Positions 21,501-31,345 of a stretch of DNA of 64,000 bases are shown here, piece after piece. The notes under the pieces were generated by a model. That model saw only the letters and a program-made list of their open reading frames with translations. It did no database searches and was not told the origin of the DNA. The position numbers were made by a program, and so were the translations under genes. Source of the DNA: Sipunculus nudus (Eukaryota > Annelida > Sipuncula > Golfingiida > Sipunculidae); NCBI GenBank assembly GCA_026874595.1, contig CM049308.1, positions 43,347,327-43,411,326 on the forward strand, written 5' to 3'. Position 1 is the first letter of the stretch; each line of letters starts with the position of its first letter.

Positions 21501-22223
21501 ATGACAACTACAGCAGACGTAATTTGCAGAATCACGTACCTTTTCTAAGAATTCGGAAATAACAATTTCATTATCAGGAACAATATTACGACATTGATGT
21601 CGGTGCTTTCTGGTATAACATGCTGCTTTGTTCAGTCTCTGTTGAGTTTCTGTTTCTGTTTCTTTCGCCCTTAATTCACGTTTACGCCTGGAGTCTAAAT
21701 AAAGTCTCTCTCTTTTTTCATCACTTGTTTCGGATTGACGCAATGTATTCTGTCGCTTCCTTTGTGAGTGGACTCTTTTTTGCTTTCTTTCAGGGGTTTC
21801 AAGTTCACGTTCCATAAAGTGTCTTTCCTGATCTTTGGACAGTCTCTCTTGCTTTTTCTCAGGGATTTCACAATCACGTTCCATAAAGTGTCTTTCCTGA
21901 TCTTTGGAAAGTCTCTCTTGCTTTTTGTCAGGTGTTTCATTTTCACGTTCCGTAAGGTGTTTTTCCTGATCTTTGGACAGTCTCTCTTGCTTTTTCGCAG
22001 GAGTTTCACATCCACGTAATTTACTCTGTCTCCTCGTTTGAGAGCTGACTCTTGCTTGTTTTTCCTCAGGGGTTTCACATTCACGTAATTTACTCTGTCG
22101 TTTCTTTTGTAAGCAGAGTCTTTCTATTTTTTCTGTTTCAGTTTCTGCTGATCTTTGTTCTCTTTTTTTCAACAGATCTGCTTTCTTTTTTTGTTTGTAA
22201 CTCTTCCTTTTTGTTCTCGGCAT
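15570..22223 (-). CDS. Helentron (Helitron2-type) Rep-helicase-endonuclease transposase with OTU domain
   Basis: A 2217-residue single-exon ORF, ATG at 22221-22223, stop TGA at 15570-15572, no internal stops. Residues 26-209 are eight 23-residue basic/acidic repeats, probably helical. Cys pairs at C237/C240 and C283/C286 suggest a zinc site. Residues ~496-660 are an OTU cysteine protease domain: D508 and C511 in GDGNC, H653 in SHYVIF. Residues ~770-1175 are the Helitron Rep nickase: HxH at H984/H986 (SPHAH), CRFSFPRP near 1047, and tyrosines Y1166 and Y1170 in YVAAYMTK, which in this family attack DNA during rolling-circle transposition. Residues ~1494-1965 are a Pif1-like helicase: Walker A GPGGVGKS at 1536-1543, Walker B DE at 1625-1626, GDMYQLPPV at 1664, HKCQGLT at 1919 and YVAFSR at 1945. 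Residues ~1998-2217 form an AP-endonuclease-like domain: N2006, E2036, GDFND at 2144-2148 and SDH at 2205-2207. This domain order identifies a Helentron. All expected catalytic residues are present, so the copy may be active or recent. Confidence 0.93.
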   Translation of the reverse strand: MPRTKRKSYKQKKKADLLKKREQRSAETETEKIERLCLQKKRQSKLRECETPEEKQARVSSQTRRQSKLRGCETPAKKQERLSKDQEKHLTERENETPDKKQERLSKDQERHFMERDCEIPEKKQERLSKDQERHFMERELETPERKQKRVHSQRKRQNTLRQSETSDEKRERLYLDSRRKRELRAKETETETQQRLNKAACYTRKHRHQCRNIVPDNEIVISEFLEKVRDSANYVCCSCHRLMFRTSVVHLKEEKYNKISQSLLQNVLAFRQTSYNNEEWICRTCHLTLKGGKLPAQSKANNLSLVDPPKELADLNALELRLVCQRIAFMKMVGLPRGKQHGIHGPAVNVPAKVDAVCEVLPRLPSESQVVGMKLKRSLKHSSYYMYESVRPDVVMNALRWLKKENPHYANIEINENWLEDARNDDSELLEAVSTTSKSVFSNDQHSTEKEHESQEKINGRRRNMDKKRNHTEHVSVTDVTLCPNDHQKLITMASRSRMHIVDVPGDGNCMFYAFWHHLERLGITDTNVVLLRNHVADYMIENKENYIEFVSTRMESEDRANADTEQPTVEDFFVNQITDRDTQREIQWIRYIDDLRIQSWGDHLVLQALADMYSVKVNVHSTSALMVHTIRPRLASSEMQEIDLGLMGQSHYVIFEPFTETAVEMNQPGVCQDDGEGAQCILTACDKVDGNMSCSEDDEDLREQDEYAFEEASKVRGLPYETSMMNEDPELLNKIISIAPAEGAKPMPLLSDPNFEELSNPDKYPDGTNALTAERPVHLNPRKYFNQRLLDVDGRFSRSIEYIFSAQYATESKQVTGDINHYIFRRASGKRFQGKRLTAGMVKNVEQMKHFVKSDQAYRMLKNVRGTPAYFQTVFYDVLAMVRQLGIPTWFFTVSAADMQWPDVIQTIARQYGTILTDDEVKQLSFAERSQWLRRNPVTAARQFQYRLELLFRDVLKSKAQPLGEILDYVIRIEFQARGSPHAHTLLWVKDAPKIDSDNDEAVTSFVDKYITCTIPGDEDETLQRLVKKLQTHTHSSYCKKKGSCRFSFPRPPSPVTVIAKEPDDEMAKFKKDCASRVLQKVKDVMSDDDTSKDATLKEILDKACVSLQEYVQQLFVSQRGKTIVLKRLPAESLINPYSPVILKAWQANIDIQYIIDAYACVMYVAAYMTKNEKGIGELLKQVCKEYKDKDIKCMLRRLGAVFLNHREVSAQEAVYRILSMPMKHFSREVLFVNTDAKDLRAAVLKPQKELNDLGDEEENIFQSNIIERYSLRPSSIENLCLADFASNYKVRYGNIDEDENDSIPLVLDIDDEQEVDQAEMPKQIKLNNNGGIMYKRRRPAVIRFHKFSIEKDPNDFYRAKLMLYLPWRNEDVDLLGGFPDFASHCFHVQDLIAENEAKYAENVELVEQAIQNNAQFGPPEHAWANIAPSAEHNNLQDEGEGVEVERDIDQQDLDANAEFIENPKSDHASEIIARYETEAERQILPDDEYRKMLRSLNDKQARIVFFNRKWCKEAVLAMKQKKMIKPYHVFMSGPGGVGKSHVIKLIHSDVRKLFRMSNTISPDDITVLLTAPTGVAAFNIGGMTLHSALLLQTRKYGGDYISFDKLNTLRSKLENLQLLIIDEISMVGSDMLLNIHKRLHKIKGVSAESVLFGNVSILAVGDMYQLPPVLQSQINQPVRDPVERLQGNLWKDNFQLHELDEVMRQKDDYAFAEMLCRIRTGNHTESDISLLETRKIMENDPNYPDDALHVFAFNCDVDERNLKKLKKLEPNEHNMVYIHASDDKSDSTGQVNIEKMATSEKRSETAGLHSVLVLTIGARVMLTYNVNTADGLVNGVIGTVQKIVTNASRMVQVILVKFDDESVGKGALSVSQWKQEYPDAVPIKRHEARYEKGNKKGAQIARRQFPLTLAWAVTIHKCQGLTVDKIVVNMKKAKRFGKGQAYVAFSRVKTLEGLYIVDFDAAGIKANKKIEDEMEEMRKNTIATEDLNLVERNHQWTIIGHLNIRYFLPKIPDLLTPRQARIFNRTDVMCFTETYLTDEHNLDTFCEKYQYDIFRYNVPSEQNHSGLHGVMICVKQKLQAQELTVKCEALQCKIVQLIVDKSKMIVVVAYRKPSDPLENFCQRLSSVISSIPLNLPVFVLGDFNDDLNEKQESKLYLIMKQYGFEQFVTKPTTDRGTLIDHIYHNNNGTLDVTAEVHDAYFSDHDITLCSFKTK
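21597..22148 (-). repeat. 69-bp in-frame tandem repeat in the Helentron N-terminus
   Basis: Eight copies of a 23-residue repeat start at residues 26, 49, 72, 95, 118, 141, 164 and 187. The typical pattern is (C/x)ETPxKKQERLSKDQERH followed by basic residues. The three central copies are almost identical, which suggests recent unequal exchange or slippage. The period is exactly 69 bp and the frame is never broken. Confidence 0.9.
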
Positions 22224-22322
22224 TATTATATATGATGAAAGCCAATGTAAAACACCTGAGAATTACGAACGTATTCCACAAATCTTATGTGATAAAAATA
22301 TCTACTTTGCTGAACTACCGAA

Positions 22323-22331
22323 CTATATAAA
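22323..22331 (-). promoter_or_regulatory. possible TATA box of the Helentron gene
   Basis: Read on the minus strand, TTTATATAG lies about 100 bp upstream of the ATG. The sequence is AT-rich, so chance occurrence is quite possible. No start-site evidence. Confidence 0.25.
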
Positions 22332-22477
22332 TGCTATTGTTCTCGAAGTAGAAATAGGTACACACTATAATATATATGTATAAATCCCCTTTTCAGTTTT
22401 TTTTGTAAGAGCAAAATATACGTTTACTCTTCACTTTGACCAAAATGTTTTTAAAATGTTCAAATTATTTTGAAATT

Positions 22478-22500
22478 TATATATATATATATATATATAT
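22478..22500. repeat. short (TA)n
   Basis: About 23 bp of TA, upstream of the Helentron gene on its 5' side. Confidence 0.85.
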
Positions 22501-22519
22501 CTCGAATTTACCTGAAAAT

Positions 22520-22900
22520 GAATGCGACTTATGAAGGGGAAAAATGAATTGAAATATGAAATAAAACAGGACTTGTTATACTGGATTTTATTTTCAACAA
22601 TATACACAACAATATACAAATTGTTAAATATACACACAATACAAAGTTTGAATACAATCTTCACCAAAGTTGTGACCACAATATACCTTAATAAATTCTA
22701 CCTTAACTGTTCACTTGTATGTACAAATAATTTAGATATATATTTATTATATTTATTACCTTTAGTATCAGAAAATTAATGTAACTTACTTGTGAAGAGA
22801 AAAATAGAAATATTACCAAATACAAAATCAGTTACTATACTGGATTTTATTACAGGCAATTAACAATAATTTAAGTTTTATATATGATACAAACCTTCCT
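22520..22900. repeat. partial tandem duplication, period ~261 bp
   Basis: ACTTATGAAGGGGAAAAAT near 22529 matches ACTTGTGAAGAGAAAAAT near 22788, and TATACTGGATTTTATT recurs in both (about 22578 and 22838). It mirrors the tandem structure on the other side of the Helentron gene, but the sequences differ. Confidence 0.6.
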
Positions 22901-22971
22901 CTTTGAGTCCAACAATATTACACATAAACAATGACAACACAGTTACACGTGAAGAATGACAAGACAGTACA

Positions 22972-23012
22972 AAGTTCTTTTTCAGTTCTTTTTCAGTTCT
23001 TTTTCAGTTTTT
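22972..23012. repeat. 11-bp AGTTCTTTTTC tandem
   Basis: Three to four copies of AGTTCTTTTTC in a row, then two copies of a related TTCTTGACTAA-type word. Confidence 0.85.
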
Positions 23013-24359
23013 GACCAATTCTTGACTAATTCTTGATTTGAGTGCGTATTTGTACGTGGCAATGCTTAAGAGCGTGTTTGCACGTGTGCGTTTTTTAACG
23101 AGGTGCTTCCTCGGTGAGATGCTGATATGAGACCTGTTTTTTAATGAGGTTAAGTTTCCTCAGATGAAATGGGAGATGTGCGGATGAATGAAAATGAGAC
23201 GATTCAGGAACATGAAAGCAGCACCTGCAACAAAAATGCTTGCATTACAAATTGCACATTTCAGAAAAGTATTAAAACAATCACCTACCAACTTCTTTGA
23301 ACAACAATTACAATTAATACCCTAAAGATCTATAAAATGTAGTTACACTATGAACGTTTATGAAACTTTAAGTATAACAGTATAACATAGGAAGAGCTAA
23401 ATAAAATTGTGAAATATAATTTTAGTCCAAGTCGTGATCGCATGCACACAGACATTTACAACTAGTGGTAAATCATATGAATGAGTCGGAATTCAGAATC
23501 TCACTCATTTCAAGAAAAGTATAAATTAGGTATCTTAAAGGTGCCTATTCACCTACCTTTTGAAACAGAATTTATTCTTCGGTGTAAATAGTAATGATCT
23601 AAGAGTATTCTGGTTTTGAAAAGTTCTTATAATGCCTCCGTGCAGGATGTATGAACTTATGAACGTGCTTGTAAACACATCAATGTTGACAAACGGGAAA
23701 AACATGTAACCTAAGGCGGAAAGTTGTCTATATGAGGAAGTCGAAAGGTCATTTGTTGAAAAACGCCATTTCAATGCTCTCACTTACCCGACTCGCTGCA
23801 AGATGCTCGCTCTTGATGAATTTTGCAAAACATCTCCTTGCTATACATTATCACAAATCATATGGACTACCTAGCTTTAATTCCTTTAAATATAGCCCAC
23901 TTACCAGAAACAAGACAAAAGCTGGCATCAATTTGAAACTCGCTCGGAAATGAAACCGTTCATCTTGTTCCACTACAGAAGTCCTGTTCCTTGTCCAGCG
24001 TTTCTCTATTACATGTTATATAACGTGCAGATATTTTAAATATGTATATAGGTATATTTACAGTATAAAGACAACGCTGCTCACAAGTCTACAGTTAAAA
24101 TTATCATGTACATATGAGCCTATGATAAGCGATTGAAAACAAAATTATACATATCACATTGATGTTCCGACTATGCAGAAATTACTGATAATCATATTTA
24201 TATCAAACGACCCACTAGTTCCTGATATATTTAATTTTTTTATACAAATAGATCATTCACATTTTATGTAGGTGAACTTTAATAAACTTCAAATTTTACT
24301 TAAATCATTTTGTTAGGCAGCATTCCTGATGAAATTAAGTACTTGCCTTTAAATTCTTT
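23013..24359. other. no supported gene; probable Helentron 5' flank
   Basis: 23036-23210 is less AT-rich, with small inverted motifs such as CGAGGTGCTTCCTCG near 23099, and may contain the Helentron 5' terminus. The rest shows no credible ORF or repeat. Short ORFs here have no recognisable features. Confidence 0.35.
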
Positions 24360-25200
24360 TTTGTATGCCACTGACCAGAAACAAAACATCTTGCATCCAA
24401 ATTCTATTTTCTCACCAAATAGAATAAGCTTATATAGTACTGTCGTCATAAACTACTTTACAACATAATATCAGCATCAATGTTGAATTTAATGCATATA
24501 CAATACATCAAAACCCATCTGACAAAAACCTGGCAGCCTAAATCCGAACATCACTTTGGATTGGAAACCAGACGGTTTTGTAAACATTTTCTTACACATC
24601 TTTTCTAAGACGTACCTAGACTTAATACGATTCTATTCTGCTTTTGTAATTAATTTTGATAATTGTCCTACCTACCGTTTGTTCATGAAAACAAGACAAG
24701 ATATACTTTTTTTCGTAAACTTATTTCAATTATTATATGCAGCATACAGCGACATTTATACACATTATTCTCCCGCCCAAGCAGTGTCAGAATACAACAT
24801 AAATCTACGAATATAAATTAAAATTGTTTAAAATACATCTCTCAAATTTTAGACTTTACATATTTTTTAAAATATCAATTAGAATAAGCAACTACAGTAC
24901 TCTGGTCATAAACAACGAATCATCAGCATCAACACTAAAATTAATTTATATACAATGCATCAAAATGCTCACCTGACAATAGCATTGGAAGATAAGTCCG
25001 AACATTAAGTAATGACTTTAAACCAAACCTTTCTGGTAAAGATATACTTACATATCCACAACATATACTTTATTTGCACATTTATTTCAATTATACAATG
25101 CAATATAGACGGACAGTGTACACACTGTTCTTTCGTCCAAACAATGTCAGAATACAACAGCCAGTCTATGAATGTATTATAAAATTACAAAAAACTAAAA

Positions 25201-26320
25201 TACGGGTAGTCGACAAGGGACTACGTGTATCCGCCGAAATCAGAGAACGACGAGTGAAGTGAGGCATGGATTGAGCGAGATGTTACATATGAACGTGGAT
25301 GTCTCCTACGTTAACATGATTGTAGGTGGCGCCACCTGTCATAAAATCAAGAAAGCTATCCACGATGTATACGCATGCCAAATTTCATGTCAAACCACTG
25401 CTGAGATATGAGCAATTGTAAACCAGGGGTGACGAACAGATGGACACTGTGCAAAAATGGTTGCAGGTCGCGCCACCAGTTTCTTGTACGATTAAGAGCT
25501 ATGTCAGATCTAAAGACATGCAAAATTTTAGGAAGATACGTCAAACCAGTCCGGAGATATTAGCATGGATGTCTGCAGCGTGAATGTACTTGGCGCAACC
25601 TGTCATAAAATCAAGAAAGCTATCCAGGATGTATACGCATACCAAATTTCAGATGAACAAATCAAACCACTTCATACATAAGAGTGATTTTAATCCTCGG
25701 AAGAAGAACAGATGGATGCTGTGCGAAAAAGGTTGCACGTGGCGCCACCACGTGTATGATAAGGAGCTATGCGACATCTAAACACATGCAAACTTTCAGG
25801 AAGATATGTCAAACCAGTCCGAAGATATTAGCATGGATGTCAGCAACGTGAACATGAATGAAGCTGGCGCCACCTGTCATAAAAGCATGAAAGCTATCCA
25901 GCATCTACCTGCATGCCAAATTTCAGGTGAATTAGTCAAACCACTGCAGAGATATGATCTTAACCCAAGGCAGACGAACTGAAGGACTCTGCGCAAAATT
26001 TGTTGCAGGTGGCGCAACGAGTTAATTGTATGATATAAAGCTACCAGAAAGGTACACTGGTGCAAAATTTCAGCCTGTTGGGTCAAACGAGTCCGAAGAT
26101 ATGTGGTTTAATGTATAAACACAAACGCACAGATGGACACACTGCATAGAGGAAAGGTCAGAGGTCAACGCAAATGTTAGGGACCAGTTCACAAGTGACC
26201 CGATAATTGGGTTAGTTTCGGAAAAATCATTCTAGTAGTCTCAGAGCAGTTTTGCGGAAACGAATGCGGCAGCGGCGCTGGAATCCGGTCCAAAATGGTA
26301 TCGACAAAACTTTGTTTAGG
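25201..26320 (+). mobile_element. insertion with ~270-bp dimeric repeats carrying the GGTGGCGCCACC core
   Basis: The insert interrupts an array unit. Inside, one monomer type (core followed by TGTCATAAAATCAAGAAAGC) starts near 25325, 25595 and 25866, and a second (core followed by AGTTTCTTGTACGATTAAG or relatives) near 25463, 25737 and 26010. Monomers of ~135 bp therefore alternate in a 268-273-bp dimer, three times. GGTGGCGCCACC is perfect in some monomers and degraded in others. The 3' part has CAGATGGACAC and AGGTCAGAGGTCAACG. The ends are not resolved to the base. It resembles a HINE-like element with a satellite-like core, which is inference. Confidence 0.6.
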
Positions 26321-26627
26321 CAGATACAAATATCTGACAAATGTTAGACTTTTAATTATTTTTTTATAAAGTTATCAATTAGAATAAATTACTGCACTAC
26401 TCTCCTCATGCAATCCTTCACCAAGAATCATCAGCAACAAGGCTAAACTTAATACAGGTACAATGCATTAAAACTATCATTTCAGAATAATTTGCCAGAC
26501 TGAATACAAACATCAAATTGACAGCTTAAAATCAATGTCTAAAGATTTTCTTGCATTTTCTTACACATTTTTTTAAAACGTACTTACTTTTAATATGATT
26601 TCATTCTACTTCAGATTGCAATTAATA

Positions 26628-27944
26628 AGGGGGAACATGACACTTTAAACTACCAATGGAATTTCTTAGATAGTTTGCACATGATATCTACAAGACAAAC
26701 TTTGTAAAATTATGAAATGAAATTTTGGGGTAAGTGTGCTTATTTTTGCAGTATATGAAGTTGAAAATTGACACTTGTGGTGGGTTTTTATATGATATTA
26801 TAACTAAGGGGGAAACAAAAGTTACATAATTTAGAAAACTGACCAATGTATTTTTGATAATATTCTAAATAAACATGCAGAATTAAATATTCATTTTATT
26901 TATAGACCAAAATGTGTATGTCAATGGGTTAATTTTTAAAATATTAGGCCAAAATATGAATATTTTGGACATTATTAGTTTAGAAAAACACCCAAAGGTG
27001 GCGCTGATGGTTGTGAGACAGAGAGCAAGTCCACACATGAATGGCTTCTGGCGTCAACAACATATAATCAGCTTTTAAGATGCCCATATAAAAAGAAATA
27101 TAAATATCAGCACTCAAAAACTATGGGTATATACTAATTATCTCTTTAGAATTACACCATCAGTGTCACGATCAATCATATGGTAATATTTATGCTCTTT
27201 TTTTGTCATCTACTTGCAACTGTCAAAACTGACAATTGACAACAGAGCCGTTGGTACATTCCTGCATTTGAGCCTCTTCTGGTGATATTCTGGTAAAAAT
27301 TTCTTTGTAAAACTTTGGTACTATTTAAAAAATAATTAAAGAAAGCTGTCACACTGAATTAACATTCCTATAATTAATGTTCATCGTAGTTAATTTTCTC
27401 AAATAGCTCTGAAGCGATGACGTTGTTCTAGTCTCTACAACAGACGCCAGGTGCCGCTACCGCTCTTGCACCAGTACGTCTGTTATTGGACGCCATTTTT
27501 TTCAAGAGTCTTGAAAAACGGAAGTGCCGTTGGGCATGCGCAAGGAAACCCCCCAAACATCTGGAGGTGAATCCATAATGGATGTCGCCCTTGCACAGAC
27601 CCGGCAGACCCCAGCAAAGCCAAGTAAACAATATTGTTTGGTTGTGTGGCAAAAATAATCCACTTTTGCTTGTCTGTTGAAAGGGTGGTTTAGTAGGGGG
27701 ATTCCTTGCGCATGCCAAACAACACTTCCGTTCCTAAGAAAAATGGCGTCCAATAACGGACGTACTGGTTCCAGAGCGGTAGCGGCACCTGGCGTCTGTT
27801 TGAGAGACTAGACTAGACGTTGTTCATGACAACGAAAATCACAAACGGCAAAATATTTAGCCTCTTGATAATATAATTAAACCAGATATTTTTAATTTGT
27901 AGTGTCATCAGTAGGGGGCGCCAGTAAGGTGTCATGTTCCCCCT
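26628..27944. mobile_element. TIR element AGGGGGAACATGACAC with TA target duplication
   Basis: The left tip AGGGGGAACATGACACTTTA and the right tip (reverse complement) AGGGGGAACATGACACCTTA differ at one of 20 positions. TA flanks both ends (26626-26627 and 27945-27946), as in Tc1/mariner-like MITEs. It sits inside a tandem unit whose uninterrupted relatives show the empty site. No transposase ORF. A MULE-like element is nested at 27429-27815, leaving about 0.93 kb of its own sequence. Confidence 0.8.
27429..27815. mobile_element. MULE-like MITE with ~90-bp TIRs and 10-bp target duplication
   Basis: GACGTTGTTC flanks both ends exactly (27419-27428 and 27816-27825), in the 9-11-bp range typical of Mutator-like elements. 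The inverted repeats run from TAGTCTCT/CAACAGACGCCAGGTGCCGC through GTACGTCTGTTATTGGACGC to the GGAAGTG motif. The right tip carries an extra TAGTC. No coding capacity. It lies inside the TA-flanked element at 26628-27944 and so is younger than it. Confidence 0.85.
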
Positions 27945-28557
27945 TAAAATAACTCTGGTACTTACCGTGTGTTCAAGACAACAAGTTATCAACACTTTAT
28001 TCGTACAGTTATTTGAATTATTATGTGCAATAAACACCGACACACTACACACAGTTCTTCCGCCCAAACAACCGCAAGTTGATGAATCTATAATAACTTT
28101 ACTAAAAAATACCTGACATATGATATACTTTGCATTTTTTTTCCTATTATACAGTGGCAAACAACATATTCTCGTATTAAACTACTTCACAACGAATCAT
28201 CAGCACCAAGGCTAAATTTAATGTATATACAATGCATTAAAATTCTGATCTGGAAACAACTTGGGAGCCTTATCCGTACTTCACGTTAAAACTTGAAACC
28301 AACTCCTTATGATATTTATATACTTTTAATACAAATTCTCCACTTCCGTGTAAAATTAAAATAAATGCCTCATGCTCAACGTTTATTAAGTCCATACAAG
28401 ATATTGATACTTTATTCGTACAGTCCAGGTATTTTAATCATTCGACACAATATACACTCCACTCATTGTTCGTATGCCCTGGCCCTATCCATTCACAATA
28501 GCGAGTCTATTAATTACAGATCAAATCTGTGACACAATTTTACACCCTTTTGTATCG

Positions 28558-28560
<3 letters not shown>

Positions 28561-28618
<58 letters not shown>

Positions 28619-28650
28619 ATATATATAGGGCCTATATATATATATATTAT
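28561..28650. repeat. (TA)n microsatellite, interrupted
   Basis: About 90 bp of TA broken by a TTA shift and a GGGCC interruption near 28627. Palindromic around GGGCC, so it could extrude as a cruciform. Confidence 0.95.
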
Positions 28651-29076
28651 CACGAGAACATTATCCGGTAAGAAACTGTACAAAACCAAATTCACAAAGC
28701 TTGCGTTTTGAATGGAAAACCGCCATCGTTGGTGCTCCTGGACAAGCAAAGCTTCCCTGTACACTCTGCCATGTTTGTCTCCCCGTGAGGTATCTGTGCC
28801 TCTCAGTGCGTGCGTGCGTCCGTGTGTCACCGCCGAGGTTTCCTCCGAAATTTCCCGTACTCGCCTCTCAAGTTAAGCCGGGCATTTTTTAGCTTTTCTA
28901 ACAATATTTCGTGTTTTTGCTTCAAGACCCGGTCCCTGTATCTCAAGCCTTTGGCATTGTGCCCACTCGCTTTACCCGGTTCATTGATTTCGCCCCGATG
29001 CGTGTAGTCAATGTACTAGCTGCACGTGAACACAAGACGCTCTCTCCCGTATTATTAAAACAAGAAAATCACTTGT

Positions 29077-29078
<2 letters not shown>
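28651..29078. other. no supported feature
   Basis: GC content is somewhat higher than in the surroundings, with GTGCGTGCGTGCGTCCGTGT near 28806. I see no credible gene or repeat boundary. Confidence 0.4.

Positions 29079-29127
<49 letters not shown>
29079..29127. repeat. (TA)n microsatellite
   Basis: About 49 bp of uninterrupted TA. Confidence 0.95.
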
Positions 29128-29130
<3 letters not shown>

Positions 29131-29890
29131 AATACAATTAACAACTACAGCTGGCCGCCCATCACTCATAATCAGTATCAATCCAAAAATAAAATATTAT
29201 TTGAACATCAAGCTCACCCGAAAACAACCTGCGAGGCTACATACCAATAATCACGTTCATGTGACAATATATGTAAGCCTATATACCAAAACAAGGCAAG
29301 ATATGTACAACAAGAAAAGTAAAAATAAAAAAAGAATTAATATCTAACTTCTACCACTGGCATCTTAAATTGATTTTACCGTTTTATTGAAACATTGAAC
29401 GTATATTGGGCACCGGTTCAAATTATCCCAGCATCGAGATTTGAATTGACACAAGAATTGGAACCCACTCTTATATGTAAACATGGAATATTTTATCAGG
29501 TTTTGCTTTCTGTACACAATCTGTATTTGCAATCATCTCAATGTACAGTATAAATCCATTAATTCATTTTACTTGTTGTAAAAGCGAGTGCCCGATTTCC
29601 AAATGATTCAAAAATTACAACTCCCGACAGCCTGGCATAAAATTCATATAGGTTTAAAACAAAAACACTCAATGGAGCAATCTTCAAAAAAATTATCTCT
29701 CAGATTAATTTTTACTATCATAATCCAAATACCATTTATTTAATTTCTATTTAAATAAAGAAACAGACGACCTACCTGTACATACATTTGCACATTAAAA
29801 ACATCGGTTTGTTCACTCGGAATAAAAAAAATACTGTTTTCAAGGTTATACTGGTATCAAAGTCTACCAAATAATCTCTCTTCAAAACAA

Positions 29891-29935
<45 letters not shown>

Positions 29936-31337
29936 TATAATGCAAAGGAAAAAAAAACACTTCTCATTATAATTTCTATTCATGCTATATCATAAATAAA
30001 TATAGGAACATTTCAAATTTAATAAACAAGTTCATTCCATAATTGTTCGACTTCATCGTATCATTCACCAGCTTGTGACATCAGAGTTGCGTACATGGCT
30101 GTCCCACACTGTGAACCAATCGGGCCGTTTAACTAAACCACAAACTAATTTTACCTATACATATAACATATAGTAAAAAAATTGCAACACTATTTATTTG
30201 CAGATGTCACTGCTCATCTTCCTTTAATAAAATATACAGAATCATGTATAAACATAATCCTCATACATGCCCAACAGTCTTTTGAAGCAGCGGATATCAT
30301 AAGACAAACTTTTCGAGAAATATTTTTTTCCCTCTTCTTCACATTTAGTGCACTTTCGATGAAGTAACCTTAAATAGTTCCCTCTCGGACTAATATTTAC
30401 AAGTATAAATCCCTGTAAAAATATACACCGAGTTTAACCTGTTATTCAAATTATTTCTTTGAATTATCAAATAAAACATCCAGCAAATTTCTGCTCTTCC
30501 AATCTATGCTTTCAGTCTAGGATTGCCTACCACTCATAACCCACCTTTTGTGTATCAATTTTTAATAGCATATACTTACTCCGCTTTGGCTTCGCAAGGT
30601 TGTCTTTCCCGTCTACTTGTCCGTATTTTCCTGGCGAAAGGCTTCTAAACCGCCATATTTATATTCTCTTTCCTTATTATTCTAAAAATAGACAACCTAC
30701 CTGGTCTTTCCGCATAAAACTTCACACGTACAGTTACTTCGTATTTCCTCTTCCTTATAAAATGAATTTGTAAAATAACAAACCTTGTCCGTCAACTTCA
30801 GATTTTCCAAAAATTTTCGGAATACTTACTTGTCTCTGGCATCTCGCGGTGGGAAAGGAAGCTTCCGGTTTGCCAGACCTAAGGTCGCCCTACCTTGGGA
30901 AAATCTTTGGTAGGTTAAAGTTATAAGATTCCACACGTTATTTAAATAGCACATCACAGGGCAGTGAATCAAAAATATCTGTTTTTAGCAGGATTTTTTT
31001 ATATCTCATTTAGAACACCTAAATCTGAAGTAAACACATTGAAAAAATAAAGAATGCTGAGGTTCTTGATCTCATTCACGTCCAAACGCCCAAACGTCAT
31101 GTTACCGGTACTTAGTAAAACCCGGACTGTGACTCAGGACTAGGGCTCCACAGTAATACTCATCGCACCATGAAACAGCAGCAATTGCAGAAACAGTAAA
31201 GCTTCTAACACATGTAAAAAGTGTTATTAAACAACAATCCATACAATATATCTATAAGCTGTTGTTTCGGGGTCTGCCGATCATTACGTTAGACTTCGTC
31301 CGAATCCTTGTTTTACCAACTCCCTCCTTGCAAGTGA
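29128..31337. other. AT-rich sequence with one (TA)n, no gene
   Basis: Contains a (TA)n tract at 29894-29933. Near 31106-31126 the string TTAGTAAAACCCGGA resembles the TIR tip of the element at 59426-63537 and may be a remnant. Otherwise no credible ORF, splice pattern or repeat. Confidence 0.4.
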
Positions 31338-31345
31338 GCCGGACA

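Larger units (their letters stand above)
24360..28500. repeat. interrupted ~450-bp tandem array, about four units
   Basis: The shared words AGAATAAG, CATCAGCA, ACAATGCAT(C/T)AAAA and ACATC recur at about 24420-24800, 24880-25200, 26370-26625 plus 27947-28100, and 28150-28480. The second and third units are split by insertions at 25201-26320 and 26628-27944. Rejoining the flanks of each insertion restores continuity with the uninterrupted first unit, for example AATTAA followed by a stretch ending in ACCGTTTGTTCATG. No coding sequence. Confidence 0.65.
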
